Assembly (NCBI GenBank): GCA_027214125.1
Contig: JAPWHF010000005.1
Span: 248,951-312,950, forward strand
Reading direction: 5' to 3'
Length of the DNA stretch: 64,000 bases
Source: Zoogloeaceae bacterium G21618-S1
Lineage (GTDB): Bacteria; Pseudomonadota; Gammaproteobacteria; Burkholderiales; Rhodocyclaceae
In this document: piece after piece, positions 57,194 to 64,000 of the stretch
How positions within the stretch are numbered: position 1 is the stretch's first letter
Layout: each line of letters begins with the position of its first letter
Notes under the pieces: model-generated
Databases searched by the model: none
The model's input: only the letters and a program-made list of their open reading frames with translations
What the model was told of the DNA's origin: nothing
Program-made: the position numbers and the translations under genes

Positions 57194-57775
57194 TCAACTG
57201 CCCTTCGGCAACCGACCCATCAGGTAGAAGGGCTCGTTCGGCGGTGTGCCGGTGAGATGCACCAGACGGTTGCTCATGGCAAAGAAGGCCGTAATCGCGC
57301 CGATGTCCCAGATCGCCTCGTCGTCAAAACCATGTTCGCGCAGTGCGGCCATGTCGGCGTCTTCGACCGCGCCGCCGTTGGTCGACAGCTTCATGGCGAA
57401 GTCGAGCATCGCGCGCTGGCGCTCGGTGAGCTCGGCCTTGCGATAGTTAGTGGCGAGCTGGTCGGCCACGCGCGGATTCTTGGCGCGGATGCGCAGCACG
57501 GCACCGTGCGCCACCACGCAATACAGGCAGTTTCCGGCACCCGAGGTGGCGACCACGATCATCTCGCGCTCCGCCTTGGTCAGGCCTTCGTTCTTTTCCA
57601 TCAGCGCATCGTGGTAGTCAAAAAAGGCGCGGAACTCGGCCGGGCGATGCGCCAGCATCAGAAACACATTGGGGATGAAGCCGGCCTTCTCCTGCACACC
57701 GAGAATGCGCTCGCGCACATCGTCGGCCAGGTCGGCAAGTTCGGGCACGGGGAAACGGCTGAGACGGTCGGACAT
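57194..57775 (-). CDS. AhpD-like/carboxymuconolactone decarboxylase family protein
   Basis: The 193-residue protein has the CMD/AhpD motif with the redox pair in SGAGNCLYCVVAHGAVLR (CxxC and His), preceded by KAEREMIVVATS. An upstream helical part is seen (about residues 1-60). Proteins of this type are peroxidase-related alkylhydroperoxidase-like proteins. The position after acuI (60 bp) suggests that it belongs to the AcuI/TetR regulon, where it may help deal with electrophile stress. This is an inference. Confidence 0.85.
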   Translation of the reverse strand: MSDRLSRFPVPELADLADDVRERILGVQEKAGFIPNVFLMLAHRPAEFRAFFDYHDALMEKNEGLTKAEREMIVVATSGAGNCLYCVVAHGAVLRIRAKNPRVADQLATNYRKAELTERQRAMLDFAMKLSTNGGAVEDADMAALREHGFDDEAIWDIGAITAFFAMSNRLVHLTGTPPNEPFYLMGRLPKGS

Positions 57776-57835
57776 GGCAACACTCCAAGATCACACATCA
57801 AACACGCCGGGCGGCGCCAACCGCCCGGCAGGGGT

Positions 57836-58819
57836 TCATCGATTCACATCCACCACAACGCGGCCGCGGATGGTGCCGGCCATCAACTCGCCTGCGGCAT
57901 CAATGGCTTCGGACAGCCCGATCTCGCGGGTAATGAGATCCAGCTTGCTCACATCCAGATCAGTGGCCAGCCGGTTCCAGGCGTCGATGCGGTCAGCCTT
58001 GGGCGCCATCACGCTGTCGATACCTGCCAACGTCACGCCACGCAGGATGAACGGCGCCACCGAGGACGGGAAATCCATGCCCTGTGCCAGGCCACAGCAG
58101 GTGACCACGCCGCGATACTTGGTGGTCGCGCATACGTTGGCCAGCGTGTAACTGCCGACGGTATCCACCGCACCCGCCCAGCGCTCCTTGCCCAGCGGAC
58201 GGCCCGGCTCGGTGAACATCGCGCGGTCCACAATCTCCGCCGCGCCCAGCGTCTTCAGATACTCGCCCTCGGCCGGGCGCCCGGTCGAGGCCACCACGGT
58301 GTAGCCCAGCTTGGCCAAAATCGCCACCGCCACGCTGCCCACGCCGCCGGCCGCGCCGGTGACCAGAATCTCGCCCTTGTCGGGGGTCACGCCATGGCGC
58401 TCCAGCGCCATCACGCACAGCATCGCCGTGTAGCCGGCCGTACCGATCGCCATCGCCTGCTCGGGCGAAAACGCCGCAGGCAGCGGCACCAGCCAGTCAC
58501 CCTTCAAGCGCGCCTTCTGCGCCAACCCGCCCGGATGGCCTTCGCCCACGCCCCAGCCGTTGAGCACCACCGCGTCACCGACCTTGAAATCGGCATGCGA
58601 ACTGGCCATCACCGACCCGGCCAGATCGATACCCGGCACCATCGGAAACTTGCGAACCACCGGCCCCTTGCCGGTAATCGCCAAGCCGTCCTTATAGTTC
58701 AGCGTCGAGTACGCCACCTTCACTGTCACATCGCCCTCGGGCAGATCCTCGTCGTTCTGGTCCTTCAATTCGGCGCGATAGCCAGCCTCGTCCTTGTTGA
58801 TCACGATCGCTTTATACAT
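57836..58819 (-). CDS. acuI: Acryloyl-CoA reductase / NADPH-quinone oxidoreductase AcuI family
   Basis: The 327-residue MDR-type protein starts at ATG 58819. It has no zinc ligands. Motifs are [28 protein letters not shown], and the Rossmann [25 protein letters not shown] selectivity is suggested by [13 protein letters not shown]. This is the AcuI/YhdH family, which reduces acryloyl-CoA. It is transcribed with the same direction as the tetR gene upstream, with an operator between them in the promoter (see 58864). Its own ribosome binding site (GAGGAG) is good. Confidence 0.9.
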   Translation of the reverse strand: MYKAIVINKDEAGYRAELKDQNDEDLPEGDVTVKVAYSTLNYKDGLAITGKGPVVRKFPMVPGIDLAGSVMASSHADFKVGDAVVLNGWGVGEGHPGGLAQKARLKGDWLVPLPAAFSPEQAMAIGTAGYTAMLCVMALERHGVTPDKGEILVTGAAGGVGSVAVAILAKLGYTVVASTGRPAEGEYLKTLGAAEIVDRAMFTEPGRPLGKERWAGAVDTVGSYTLANVCATTKYRGVVTCCGLAQGMDFPSSVAPFILRGVTLAGIDSVMAPKADRIDAWNRLATDLDVSKLDLITREIGLSEAIDAAGELMAGTIRGRVVVDVNR

Positions 58820-58863
58820 AGTGTTCTCCTCTCTCTTTGTGACCCATCGTTGGGGTCGGTCCA

Positions 58864-58880
58864 ATTAGACCGATCGTCTA
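58864..58880. promoter_or_regulatory. TetR operator in the acuI promoter
   Basis: The 17-bp ATTAGACCGATCGTCTA is exactly repeated at 59544-59560. Read on the minus strand it lies between a -35 (TTGATC, 58891-58886) and a -10 (CTAATT, 58868-58863) with 17-bp spacing, so a bound repressor would cover the acuI promoter. Confidence 0.85.
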
Positions 58881-58898
58881 GCGTCGATCAAAAAAATG

Positions 58899-59534
58899 TT
58901 ACCGCGCAATCGCGGTAAAGAAACCGTCGGTAAAACAGCGCAGCGGCTTGTCACTACGCATCAGGCGGGCGCGCAGCACCGCGCCTTCCCAACCCACCCA
59001 AAAAAACGCCGCCCAGTGCTCGCAATCAAGCTCCGGCGCCAGCGTGCCTTCCGCCTGCGCCGTGCGCAAACATTGCGCCAACCGCGCCTGCCAGTCAGCA
59101 AACACCGCCTCCAGCCGATCGCGATACGACTCCGGCAAGGCGCTCACCTCCTGTCCCAGATTGCCGATCAGACAGCCGCGACGAAAGCCATGCCGCGCAA
59201 TCCCCGCCGCCGCGTCATCCACAAAATCTGCAATCCTCAACAAAGCCGGTCGATCCGCCGCCAGAAACCAGCGGTCCAGCTTGCGTGCAAAGTAGTCTGC
59301 GTAGGCCGCGATCACCGCATGGCCAAAAGCTTCCTTGCTCTCAAAGTAATGATAGAACGAGCCCTTGGGCACGCCCACCTTCTTCAATACCTCTTCAATC
59401 CCCGTCGCCGAAAACCCCTTCTCCGTCAGCGTCGCCATGCCACAGCGCACCAGCGCATCGCGGGTGTCGAACTGGTCGACCTGGCGCTTCGGCGGGCGTC
59501 CGCGACGGCGCGGCTCGATGTGGGTTTCGGTCAT
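58899..59534 (-). CDS. TetR-family regulator (AcuR/NemR-like)
   Basis: The 211-residue protein has a TetR helix-turn-helix (GFSATGIEEVLKKVGVPKGS FYHYF in register; residues about 40-62) and a ligand domain with FRRGCLIGNLGQEVSALP, whose Cys is the kind used by NemR-type sensors of electrophiles. It is 79 bp upstream of acuI, the same order as acuR-acuI. Two identical operators lie before tetR and before acuI, so it should repress both. A longer basic N-terminal arm (RRRGRPPKRQ) precedes the HTH. Confidence 0.9.
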   Translation of the reverse strand: MTETHIEPRRRGRPPKRQVDQFDTRDALVRCGMATLTEKGFSATGIEEVLKKVGVPKGSFYHYFESKEAFGHAVIAAYADYFARKLDRWFLAADRPALLRIADFVDDAAAGIARHGFRRGCLIGNLGQEVSALPESYRDRLEAVFADWQARLAQCLRTAQAEGTLAPELDCEHWAAFFWVGWEGAVLRARLMRSDKPLRCFTDGFFTAIAR

Positions 59535-59543
59535 GGACTGAAT

Positions 59544-59560
59544 ATTAGACCGATCGTCTA
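59544..59560. promoter_or_regulatory. TetR operator in the tetR promoter
   Basis: Second exact copy of ATTAGACCGATCGTCTA. On the minus strand it lies between TTGCTT (59569-59564) and TAATAT (59547-59542) with 16-bp spacing, directly upstream of the tetR start. Confidence 0.85.
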
Positions 59561-59708
59561 TAAAAGCAAGCGCTTTTCACATTTTGGCCACTTCCCACAC
59601 CCGAACATCGGCGCGCAAGACGACGCACCGGTGCGCCTGCATCGGCGCATCCGCTCATGGCAAACACCCGGCACCGCCTTCGGTATGGCGATTCGCGTGT
59701 TCCGATCG

Positions 59709-59726
59709 TGTCGCACAACTGCGTCA
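59709..59726. promoter_or_regulatory. Candidate activator (UAS) site
   Basis: TGTCGCA-CAAC-TGCGTCA is an inverted repeat with one mismatched pair, about 155 bp upstream of the -24 element, the normal distance for a bacterial enhancer-binding protein. Only one such site is seen. Confidence 0.4.
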
Positions 59727-59879
59727 GTGCTGTCCTAGCCCTTTGGTTTGAAGCGCTCTGCTGCGCCGCACCGCGGCTCGCCAGAATTTTCGGGGTACGA
59801 CACCTACCCAGGCTGGAATGCCCATCAATAAAAGCGATGCCGGCCACCAGTCAAAACCCGTTCGCATAATTCTGCAGAG

Positions 59880-59894
59880 TGGCCCGCTTGTTGC
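59880..59894 (+). promoter_or_regulatory. Sigma-54-type promoter of the Rieske/PQQ operon
   Basis: TGGCCCGCTTGTTGC matches TGGCACG-N4-TTGC with one mismatch, and the GG (59881-59882) and GC (59893-59894) dinucleotides are exactly 10 bp apart. The Rieske start lies 45 bp further on, with TAAGGAG between. Confidence 0.8.
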
Positions 59895-59939
59895 GAAGAG
59901 GGGAAAAAGAAAAATTTCAACCACGCTAAGGAGACATGA

Positions 59940-60548
59940 ATGAAGTGTGACCACCCAGATGAGCCGGCCGGTTGCGGTGCCGCGTGCAACCAAGCCAGAC
60001 GGACCGCACTGAAGTTGTGCGCAGGGGCGGTGATCGGACTGGTGGCCACCGCCAAGGACAATGCATACGCCAACGACGCGGCCAGTAGCCGGCCCCAGGC
60101 CGGAGACCGCCTGGTCCTGGCGGATGGGGAGTCAGGCGCCAACGCCCCGCTGGAGCTCACCAGCATCGCTGTGGGCGACAAGCCAGTGCCCGCCTATCCG
60201 TTTGACCCCGCCACCGGCACCTTGCGCGACGGCTCCCGGCTCAACCGCGTTCTGCTGGTCCGTCTGGACCCCACCGGGTTGGATGAGCGCACCCGCGCCC
60301 GGTCCGCCGACGGCGTTGTCGCCTATTCGAGTGTATGCACCCATCAAGGATGTGACATCACCGAGTACAACCCGGACGAGAACGTCCTGTTCTGCTTTTG
60401 TCATTTTTCGAAATTTCAGCCGTCACACGGCGGGGAAGTCGTCGGGGGGCCCGCGCCCCGCAATCTGCCGATGTTGCCGCTGCGTCTTGAAGGCGGCCAG
60501 CTGGTCGTTGCCGACACCTTCACCTCCCGGCCCGGCGCCACCATGTAA
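59940..60548 (+). CDS. Tat-exported Rieske 2Fe-2S protein
   Basis: I start at ATG 59940, with TAAGGAG 6 bp upstream. The 202-residue protein has a twin-arginine signal (NQARRTALKLCAGAVIGLVA, residues 17-36) and a bc1-type Rieske fold: CTHQGC (Cys133, His135, Cys138) and CFCHFS (Cys152, Cys154, His155). Ligands are Cys133, His135, Cys152 and His155, with Cys138 and Cys154 as the disulfide. No cytochrome b or c1 is encoded nearby, so it is not simply a bc1 subunit. It is the first gene behind the sigma-54 promoter, followed by a PQQ dehydrogenase, and presumably acts in its electron transfer. Confidence 0.85.
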   Translation: MKCDHPDEPAGCGAACNQARRTALKLCAGAVIGLVATAKDNAYANDAASSRPQAGDRLVLADGESGANAPLELTSIAVGDKPVPAYPFDPATGTLRDGSRLNRVLLVRLDPTGLDERTRARSADGVVAYSSVCTHQGCDITEYNPDENVLFCFCHFSKFQPSHGGEVVGGPAPRNLPMLPLRLEGGQLVVADTFTSRPGATM

Positions 60549-60603
60549 CAACGCCGCCGCGTTTTTTTCTCAACCCACCAAGAAGAACCGCAGGAGACAT
60601 TGC

Positions 60604-62325
60604 ATGCACAAGAACCTGAAACCTCTCGTCGCCGCCCTGGTGCTGGCACCCACGGTTGCACTGGCGGCACTGCCGCCCTACGCTGCCGTGACCGACAAAC
60701 GCCTCGACAAGCCCGAGCCGCACAACTGGTTGTCCTACCGGGGCAACTACGCGGGCTGGGGCTACAGCCCATTGAGTCAGATCACCCCGGAAAACGTGGG
60801 CAAGCTGACGCTGGCCTGGTCGTATTCGACCGGGATGACCGAGGGGCACCAGTCACCGCCCATCGTCAACAACGGCTACATGTACATCACGACACCGAAC
60901 AACCAGGTGATCGCGATGGAAGCGGCCACCGGCAAGGAACTATGGCGCTACAAGAAGTCCATCCCCGAGGAACTGCAGCAGCTGCACCCGACCAACCGCG
61001 GCGTCGCGCTGTATGGCAATCGTGTCTATCTGGCCACCACCGATGCCAACCTGGTGGCGCTGGACGCGACCACCGGCAAGGAGTTGTGGCGCACCCAGGT
61101 GGCCGACTGGCGCAAGGGCTATTACATGACCCTGGCGCCGCTGGCCGCCAAGGGCAAGATCATGGTCGGCTCCTCCGGCGGTGAATACGGCATCCGCGGT
61201 TTTGTCGCGGCCTTTGACGCCGAGACCGGCAAGGAAGCGTGGCGCACCTATACCATCCCCGCGCCGGGCGAACCGGGCGGCGAAACCTGGCCGGGCGACA
61301 CCTACAAGCGAGGCGGCGGCTCGGTGTGGATCACCGGCACCTACGACGCCGATAGCAATATCGCTTACTGGGGCGTCGGCAACGCCGGGCCTTGGATGCC
61401 GGACACCCGCGCTGGCGACAACCTCTACGCCAACTCGACCATCGCCCTCGACGTCGACACCGGCAAGCTCAAGGGCTACCACCAGTATCACCATAACGAC
61501 GCCTGGGACTGGGATGAGGTATCCGCGCCGTTATTGATCGATATGCCGTACAAGGGCCGCAACATCAAATCCCTGGTGCACGCGGGGCGCAACGGTTACC
61601 TGTGGCTGCTCGACCGAGAAAAGGGCGGCGAGATCGGCTTCGTCGACGCCTGGCCTTTCGTTGAACAGAACGTGTTCAAGAGCATCGACCCGAAAACCGG
61701 CCGGCCGACCTATGACCAGGACCGCGTGCCCGGCACTGGCAAAACGGTGAATTTCTGTCCGTCGCTGTGGGGTGGCAAGGACTGGCCGCCCGAGGCCTAC
61801 AACCCGAAGACCGGCCTGCTCTACATCCCGGCCAACAACCACCTGTGCTCCGAACTCACCGGCGAACCGACCAAGTATCAGGAAGGCCAGCTCTACATCG
61901 GCGTCGCGCTGCAGAACATTCTCACCAACGTGCGCATCGGCGAGAAAGCCAAAACATCCGTGGGCGAAGTGCAGGCCTGGGACATGAAGACCGGCAAGCA
62001 GGTATGGACCCACACCTATCCCGAGATGAACTGGGGCCCGCTGCTGACCACCGGCGGCAACCTGCTCTTCGGCGGCGGTACCAACGACCGTGAGTTCCAC
62101 GCCTTTGACGCCTCCACCGGCAAATTGCTGTGGAAATTCCCGGCACCGTCCGGCGTCACCGGCGTGCCGTCGAGTTTCGAGGTCGATGGCGAGCAATACA
62201 TCGCCGTTCAGGCCGGCTGGGGCGTAGATGCCCAGCGCATGCAGGGCGCATTCGATGCCGTGCTGCCCCACAAGACCGTCGTCCCCCAGGGCGGCGTGCT
62301 GATGGTGTTCAAGCTCTCCCACTAA
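60604..62325 (+). CDS. PQQ-dependent alcohol dehydrogenase (predicted lanthanide type)
   Basis: The 573-residue protein has a signal peptide (about residues 1-22) and an eight-bladed quinoprotein propeller of the methanol/ethanol family. Active-site residues are seen as Glu194 (SSGGEYGIRG), Asn260 (WGVGNAGPW) and catalytic Asp302 in NDAWDWDEV. Asp304, two residues on, is the extra lanthanide ligand of XoxF/ExaF-type enzymes; Ca2+ enzymes have Ala, Ser or Thr there. The vicinal Cys-Cys of most members is absent: LQQLHPTNRG lies in its place. There is no fused cytochrome domain. It should oxidise a primary or secondary alcohol in the periplasm. Substrate unknown. Confidence 0.9.
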   Translation: MHKNLKPLVAALVLAPTVALAALPPYAAVTDKRLDKPEPHNWLSYRGNYAGWGYSPLSQITPENVGKLTLAWSYSTGMTEGHQSPPIVNNGYMYITTPNNQVIAMEAATGKELWRYKKSIPEELQQLHPTNRGVALYGNRVYLATTDANLVALDATTGKELWRTQVADWRKGYYMTLAPLAAKGKIMVGSSGGEYGIRGFVAAFDAETGKEAWRTYTIPAPGEPGGETWPGDTYKRGGGSVWITGTYDADSNIAYWGVGNAGPWMPDTRAGDNLYANSTIALDVDTGKLKGYHQYHHNDAWDWDEVSAPLLIDMPYKGRNIKSLVHAGRNGYLWLLDREKGGEIGFVDAWPFVEQNVFKSIDPKTGRPTYDQDRVPGTGKTVNFCPSLWGGKDWPPEAYNPKTGLLYIPANNHLCSELTGEPTKYQEGQLYIGVALQNILTNVRIGEKAKTSVGEVQAWDMKTGKQVWTHTYPEMNWGPLLTTGGNLLFGGGTNDREFHAFDASTGKLLWKFPAPSGVTGVPSSFEVDGEQYIAVQAGWGVDAQRMQGAFDAVLPHKTVVPQGGVLMVFKLSH

Positions 62326-62353
62326 CCGCGCGCTGCACTTCGTAGCACCCACC

Positions 62354-62373
62354 GATCCGCCGAAGGGCGGATC
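62354..62373. repeat. Short hairpin after the PQQ dehydrogenase gene
   Basis: GATCCGCC (62354-62361) pairs with GGCGGATC (62366-62373) across a 4-base loop. It has no T run and may stabilise the upstream mRNA. Confidence 0.5.
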
Positions 62374-62408
62374 GCTGGATCGCTGTCGCCAAAAATCCGA
62401 ACAAGACA

Positions 62409-63269
62409 ATGGAAAACATCATGACTACACACTCATCACACATGCGCCACCTGCTGGTCGGCAGCGCCTTGATTCTGTCCGGCCTGTCGGGTGTCACCCA
62501 GGCACAGACCACGTTCGACGTGATCGGCCCGCACGAATACGAGCTGCCGGTTGGCTTCGACCCGTTCAACGTCTTTGTGCAATACGCCTATGTTCAACGC
62601 AACAACCGGACATTCAACACCGACGGCGATCGCGTCAAAGGCTCCGGCAGCACCGCCATCGTGGGTCTGTCGAAGTACGTTCGCTTCTGGACCCCGGAAT
62701 CGAACCCGAACATCGGTCTCGCCTACGAGGTCATCGTCCCCGAAATCAGCGTGCGCGATCACCACGCAAATACGCAGGCCAGCGGTCTCGGCGACCCGCT
62801 GACCGGCTTCGCCATCTGGTACAAGCCCACGCCCAACAGCACGCTCGGCTTCCAGTCCTTCATCCAGATTCCTGCCGGCAGCTCGGATGTCAGCGACACC
62901 AACTGGAAGAACCTCTCCAGCGTGCTGTGGGACGTTCGCTTCACGGATCAGCTCGGCTGGACGGGCGACGCCGGTTTTGTGTTCCAGGGCGAGAAGACAA
63001 ACGGCACAAGGCCGGGGACGTCCTTCCACACCAACCATCGCCTGGGCTATCGCGTGAGTGATCTGGTCGAGCCCTTCGTGGCGATGGACTACGAGCGTAC
63101 GGCCAAGACCTCGACCGTGGCCGGCAGCCATGTGCTCGACGCTGGCGTGGGCCTGATGCTGCATACCTTCGACAACCAGTCCATCACCGTGCGCTATTCC
63201 AAGAGCGTCAGCGGTGAGAACCATGCCGCAAACAACAGCTTCAACCTCAAGTACGCCTACGTCTGGTAA
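62409..63269 (+). CDS. Outer-membrane protein of the MetA-pathway (phenol degradation) type
   Basis: The 286-residue protein has a signal peptide (MRHLLVGSALILSGLSGVTQ is its core; starts at 62409, 62421 and 62442 are all possible) and an antiparallel beta-barrel. The last residues (KYAYVW) end in an aromatic, as outer-membrane barrels do. The segment FVQYAYVQRNNRTFNTDGDR and GLGDPLTGFAIWYKPT fit the phenol MetA-pathway/SphA-like family, proposed channels for hydrophobic substrates. Its place behind the PQQ enzyme suggests that it admits the alcohol substrate. No riboswitch or promoter is seen in the 83-bp gap. Confidence 0.8.
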   Translation: MENIMTTHSSHMRHLLVGSALILSGLSGVTQAQTTFDVIGPHEYELPVGFDPFNVFVQYAYVQRNNRTFNTDGDRVKGSGSTAIVGLSKYVRFWTPESNPNIGLAYEVIVPEISVRDHHANTQASGLGDPLTGFAIWYKPTPNSTLGFQSFIQIPAGSSDVSDTNWKNLSSVLWDVRFTDQLGWTGDAGFVFQGEKTNGTRPGTSFHTNHRLGYRVSDLVEPFVAMDYERTAKTSTVAGSHVLDAGVGLMLHTFDNQSITVRYSKSVSGENHAANNSFNLKYAYVW

Positions 63270-63322
63270 GCGCGCAGGTCGGCCCTGGCCGGCCTGACAT
63301 CCAGACCACCAAGGAGACAACC

Positions 63323-63790
63323 ATGAAATTCCTTCACGCCCTTGCATTGAGCATTGCCCTGCTGGTCGCACTCTGGGTCTACCTGAGCGTCGGCAATCCG
63401 GAACTGCGCTTCACTCCCTGGATCGGCTTCGTCGCCTGGGCCGCCTACTTCGCCGCCGGTGGCGGCGCAGACGGGGTCCGCAAGTCGATCGCCGCCGGGC
63501 TGGCCGGCGCGCTGCTGACCGCCTTCACGCTGTTCGGCGTCCAGGCGCTCGGGGGCAGTCTGGTCGTCCTGATCGGCCTGGTCGCGATCCTGGCCTTTGT
63601 CCTGGTCGCGATGGCCGATATCCCCCTGCTGGCCTACACGCCCGCCGCCTTCCTCGGCGCCGCGTGCTTCTTCGGGTCGGGCGCCAAGCTGGATGTCAGC
63701 GCGGTGTTCGTCGGCCTGACCTGGTGCCTCGGCGTGCTGTTCGGCCTGATGTCCGAACAGATCGGAAAACGCCTCGCTCGTCCCGCCTGA
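63323..63790 (+). CDS. DUF1097 membrane protein
   Basis: The 155-residue protein has five hydrophobic segments and matches DUF1097. LALSIALLVALWVYLSVGNP is the first; FTPWIGFVAWAAYFAAGGG and LAYTPAAFLGAACFFGSGAK follow. In other genomes the family occurs with alcohol or amino-alcohol catabolic genes, but its role is unknown. Here it sits between the outer-membrane protein and an aldehyde dehydrogenase. AAGGAG precedes the ATG at 6 bp. It would be the inner-membrane component of the pathway, possibly a transporter (inference). Confidence 0.8.
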   Translation: MKFLHALALSIALLVALWVYLSVGNPELRFTPWIGFVAWAAYFAAGGGADGVRKSIAAGLAGALLTAFTLFGVQALGGSLVVLIGLVAILAFVLVAMADIPLLAYTPAAFLGAACFFGSGAKLDVSAVFVGLTWCLGVLFGLMSEQIGKRLARPA

Positions 63791-63865
63791 ACGCCCCCCA
63801 TCGTCGGCTCAAGCTGAAAAGCCCAGTCGAATAACCAACCTACGCGTATTCCTTTGGAGAAAAAC

Positions 63866-64000
63866 ATGACAAGGAAACTGGAAAACTTCATCAATGGCCG
63901 CTTTGTCAGCGGCAACGGACTTGAGCACATCGAGGTCCGCAACCCCGCCAACGGCGACGTTCTCGCGCACTTTCCGCTCTCAAACGAGGCGGTGACCGAA
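63866..64000 (+). CDS. Aldehyde dehydrogenase, 3' end outside the window
   Basis: Only the first 45 residues are present. They read MTRKLENFINGRFVSGNGLE and EVRNPANGDVLAHFP, the N-terminal strand and NP-x-NG-x-V pattern of NAD(P)-dependent aldehyde dehydrogenases. A GGAG ribosome binding site lies 8 bp upstream. It belongs to the same operon as the PQQ enzyme and should oxidise the aldehyde it makes. The catalytic Cys and Glu are beyond the window. Confidence 0.85.
   Translation, partial: MTRKLENFINGRFVSGNGLEHIEVRNPANGDVLAHFPLSNEAVTE

Larger units (their letters stand above)
59561..59939. other. Non-coding region upstream of the Rieske/PQQ operon
   Basis: I see no gene in these 379 bp; minus-strand frames here are Arg/Ser-rich and featureless. 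The stretch carries the tetR promoter at its left end, a candidate activator site at 59709 and a sigma-54-type promoter at 59880, described separately. Confidence 0.6.

Noticed and set aside
55865-58918. A plus-strand open frame of more than 1000 codons opposite acpH, LysR, AhpD-like and acuI genes.
   Set aside because: It is antisense to four well-identified genes, its product is His/Arg/Gln-rich without a domain and it results from the high GC content of the coding strand.

Overview
The window is about 64 kb of GC-rich bacterial chromosome with dense, short-spaced operons and no plasmid, phage or tRNA/rRNA genes that I can see. Gene content (phasin and PHA-type hydrolases, dapF-DUF484-xerC, TyrR/PhhR-type regulator, LutABC, quinoprotein alcohol dehydrogenase, diiron oxygenase, N-type ATPase) and the style of the dispersed repeats point to a betaproteobacterium, most likely Rhodocyclales (Azoarcus/Thauera-like). 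That placement is an inference; no rRNA is present to prove it.

Layout. 1-9.7 kb: the end of cbpA with cbpM, a phasin, a DUF4398 lipoprotein/OmpA pair, an alpha/beta hydrolase, an FMN reductase, a PHB-type esterase, two decayed gene fragments (7.75-8.3 kb) and a PhaC/PhaZ-like hydrolase with a cysteine nucleophile. 9.8-16.5 kb (minus strand): a complete N-type (Na+-type) F-ATPase operon atpDCQRBEFAG with sodium-ligand signatures in subunit c and no separate delta gene. 16.6-22 kb: HAD phosphatase, GST, ruvA, hotdog thioesterase-like protein, ruvB, a Cys/Gly-tailed protein, SGNH esterase. 22.1-24.4 kb: a diiron oxygenase-like protein plus its ferredoxin reductase behind a TetR-type palindrome. 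24.4-30.4 kb: DUF2249, a glutamate-cysteine-ligase-family enzyme with an aspartoacylase-family enzyme, a spermidine-synthase-like protein, ZapG/YhcB and RlmI. 30.4-38 kb: a 533-bp inverted-repeat element, xerC/DUF484/dapF, an Lrp regulator divergent from a TyrR-like regulator with a near-perfect TyrR box between them, and two LpxL-type acyltransferases. 38-46 kb: metK with a structured leader, EamA transporter, YbjQ, DinB, ruvC and lutABC. 46-55 kb: LysR, a second SGNH esterase with an aldo/keto reductase, and a proline/alanine block (Lrp regulator, putA, Na+:alanine symporter, universal stress protein). 55.6-59.5 kb: acpH, LysR, AhpD-like protein, and an acuI-tetR pair with twin operators. 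59.7-64 kb: a sigma-54-type promoter driving a Rieske protein, a PQQ alcohol dehydrogenase, an outer-membrane protein, DUF1097 and an aldehyde dehydrogenase that runs off the window.

The most unusual unit is the last one. The PQQ enzyme carries the Asp-x-Asp pair associated with lanthanide-dependent alcohol dehydrogenases, lacks the usual vicinal cysteines, has no cytochrome c gene beside it in the visible part, and is instead preceded by a Tat-exported bc1-like Rieske protein. I propose (inference) a periplasmic alcohol oxidation system in which the Rieske protein takes part in electron transfer, an aldehyde dehydrogenase finishes the oxidation, and a sigma-54 activator switches it on.

Other points worth following are the metK leader, the TetR-controlled diiron oxygenase pair, the homopolymeric G tract at the start of xerC, and two families of short repeats whose ends supply the stop codons of neighbouring genes.
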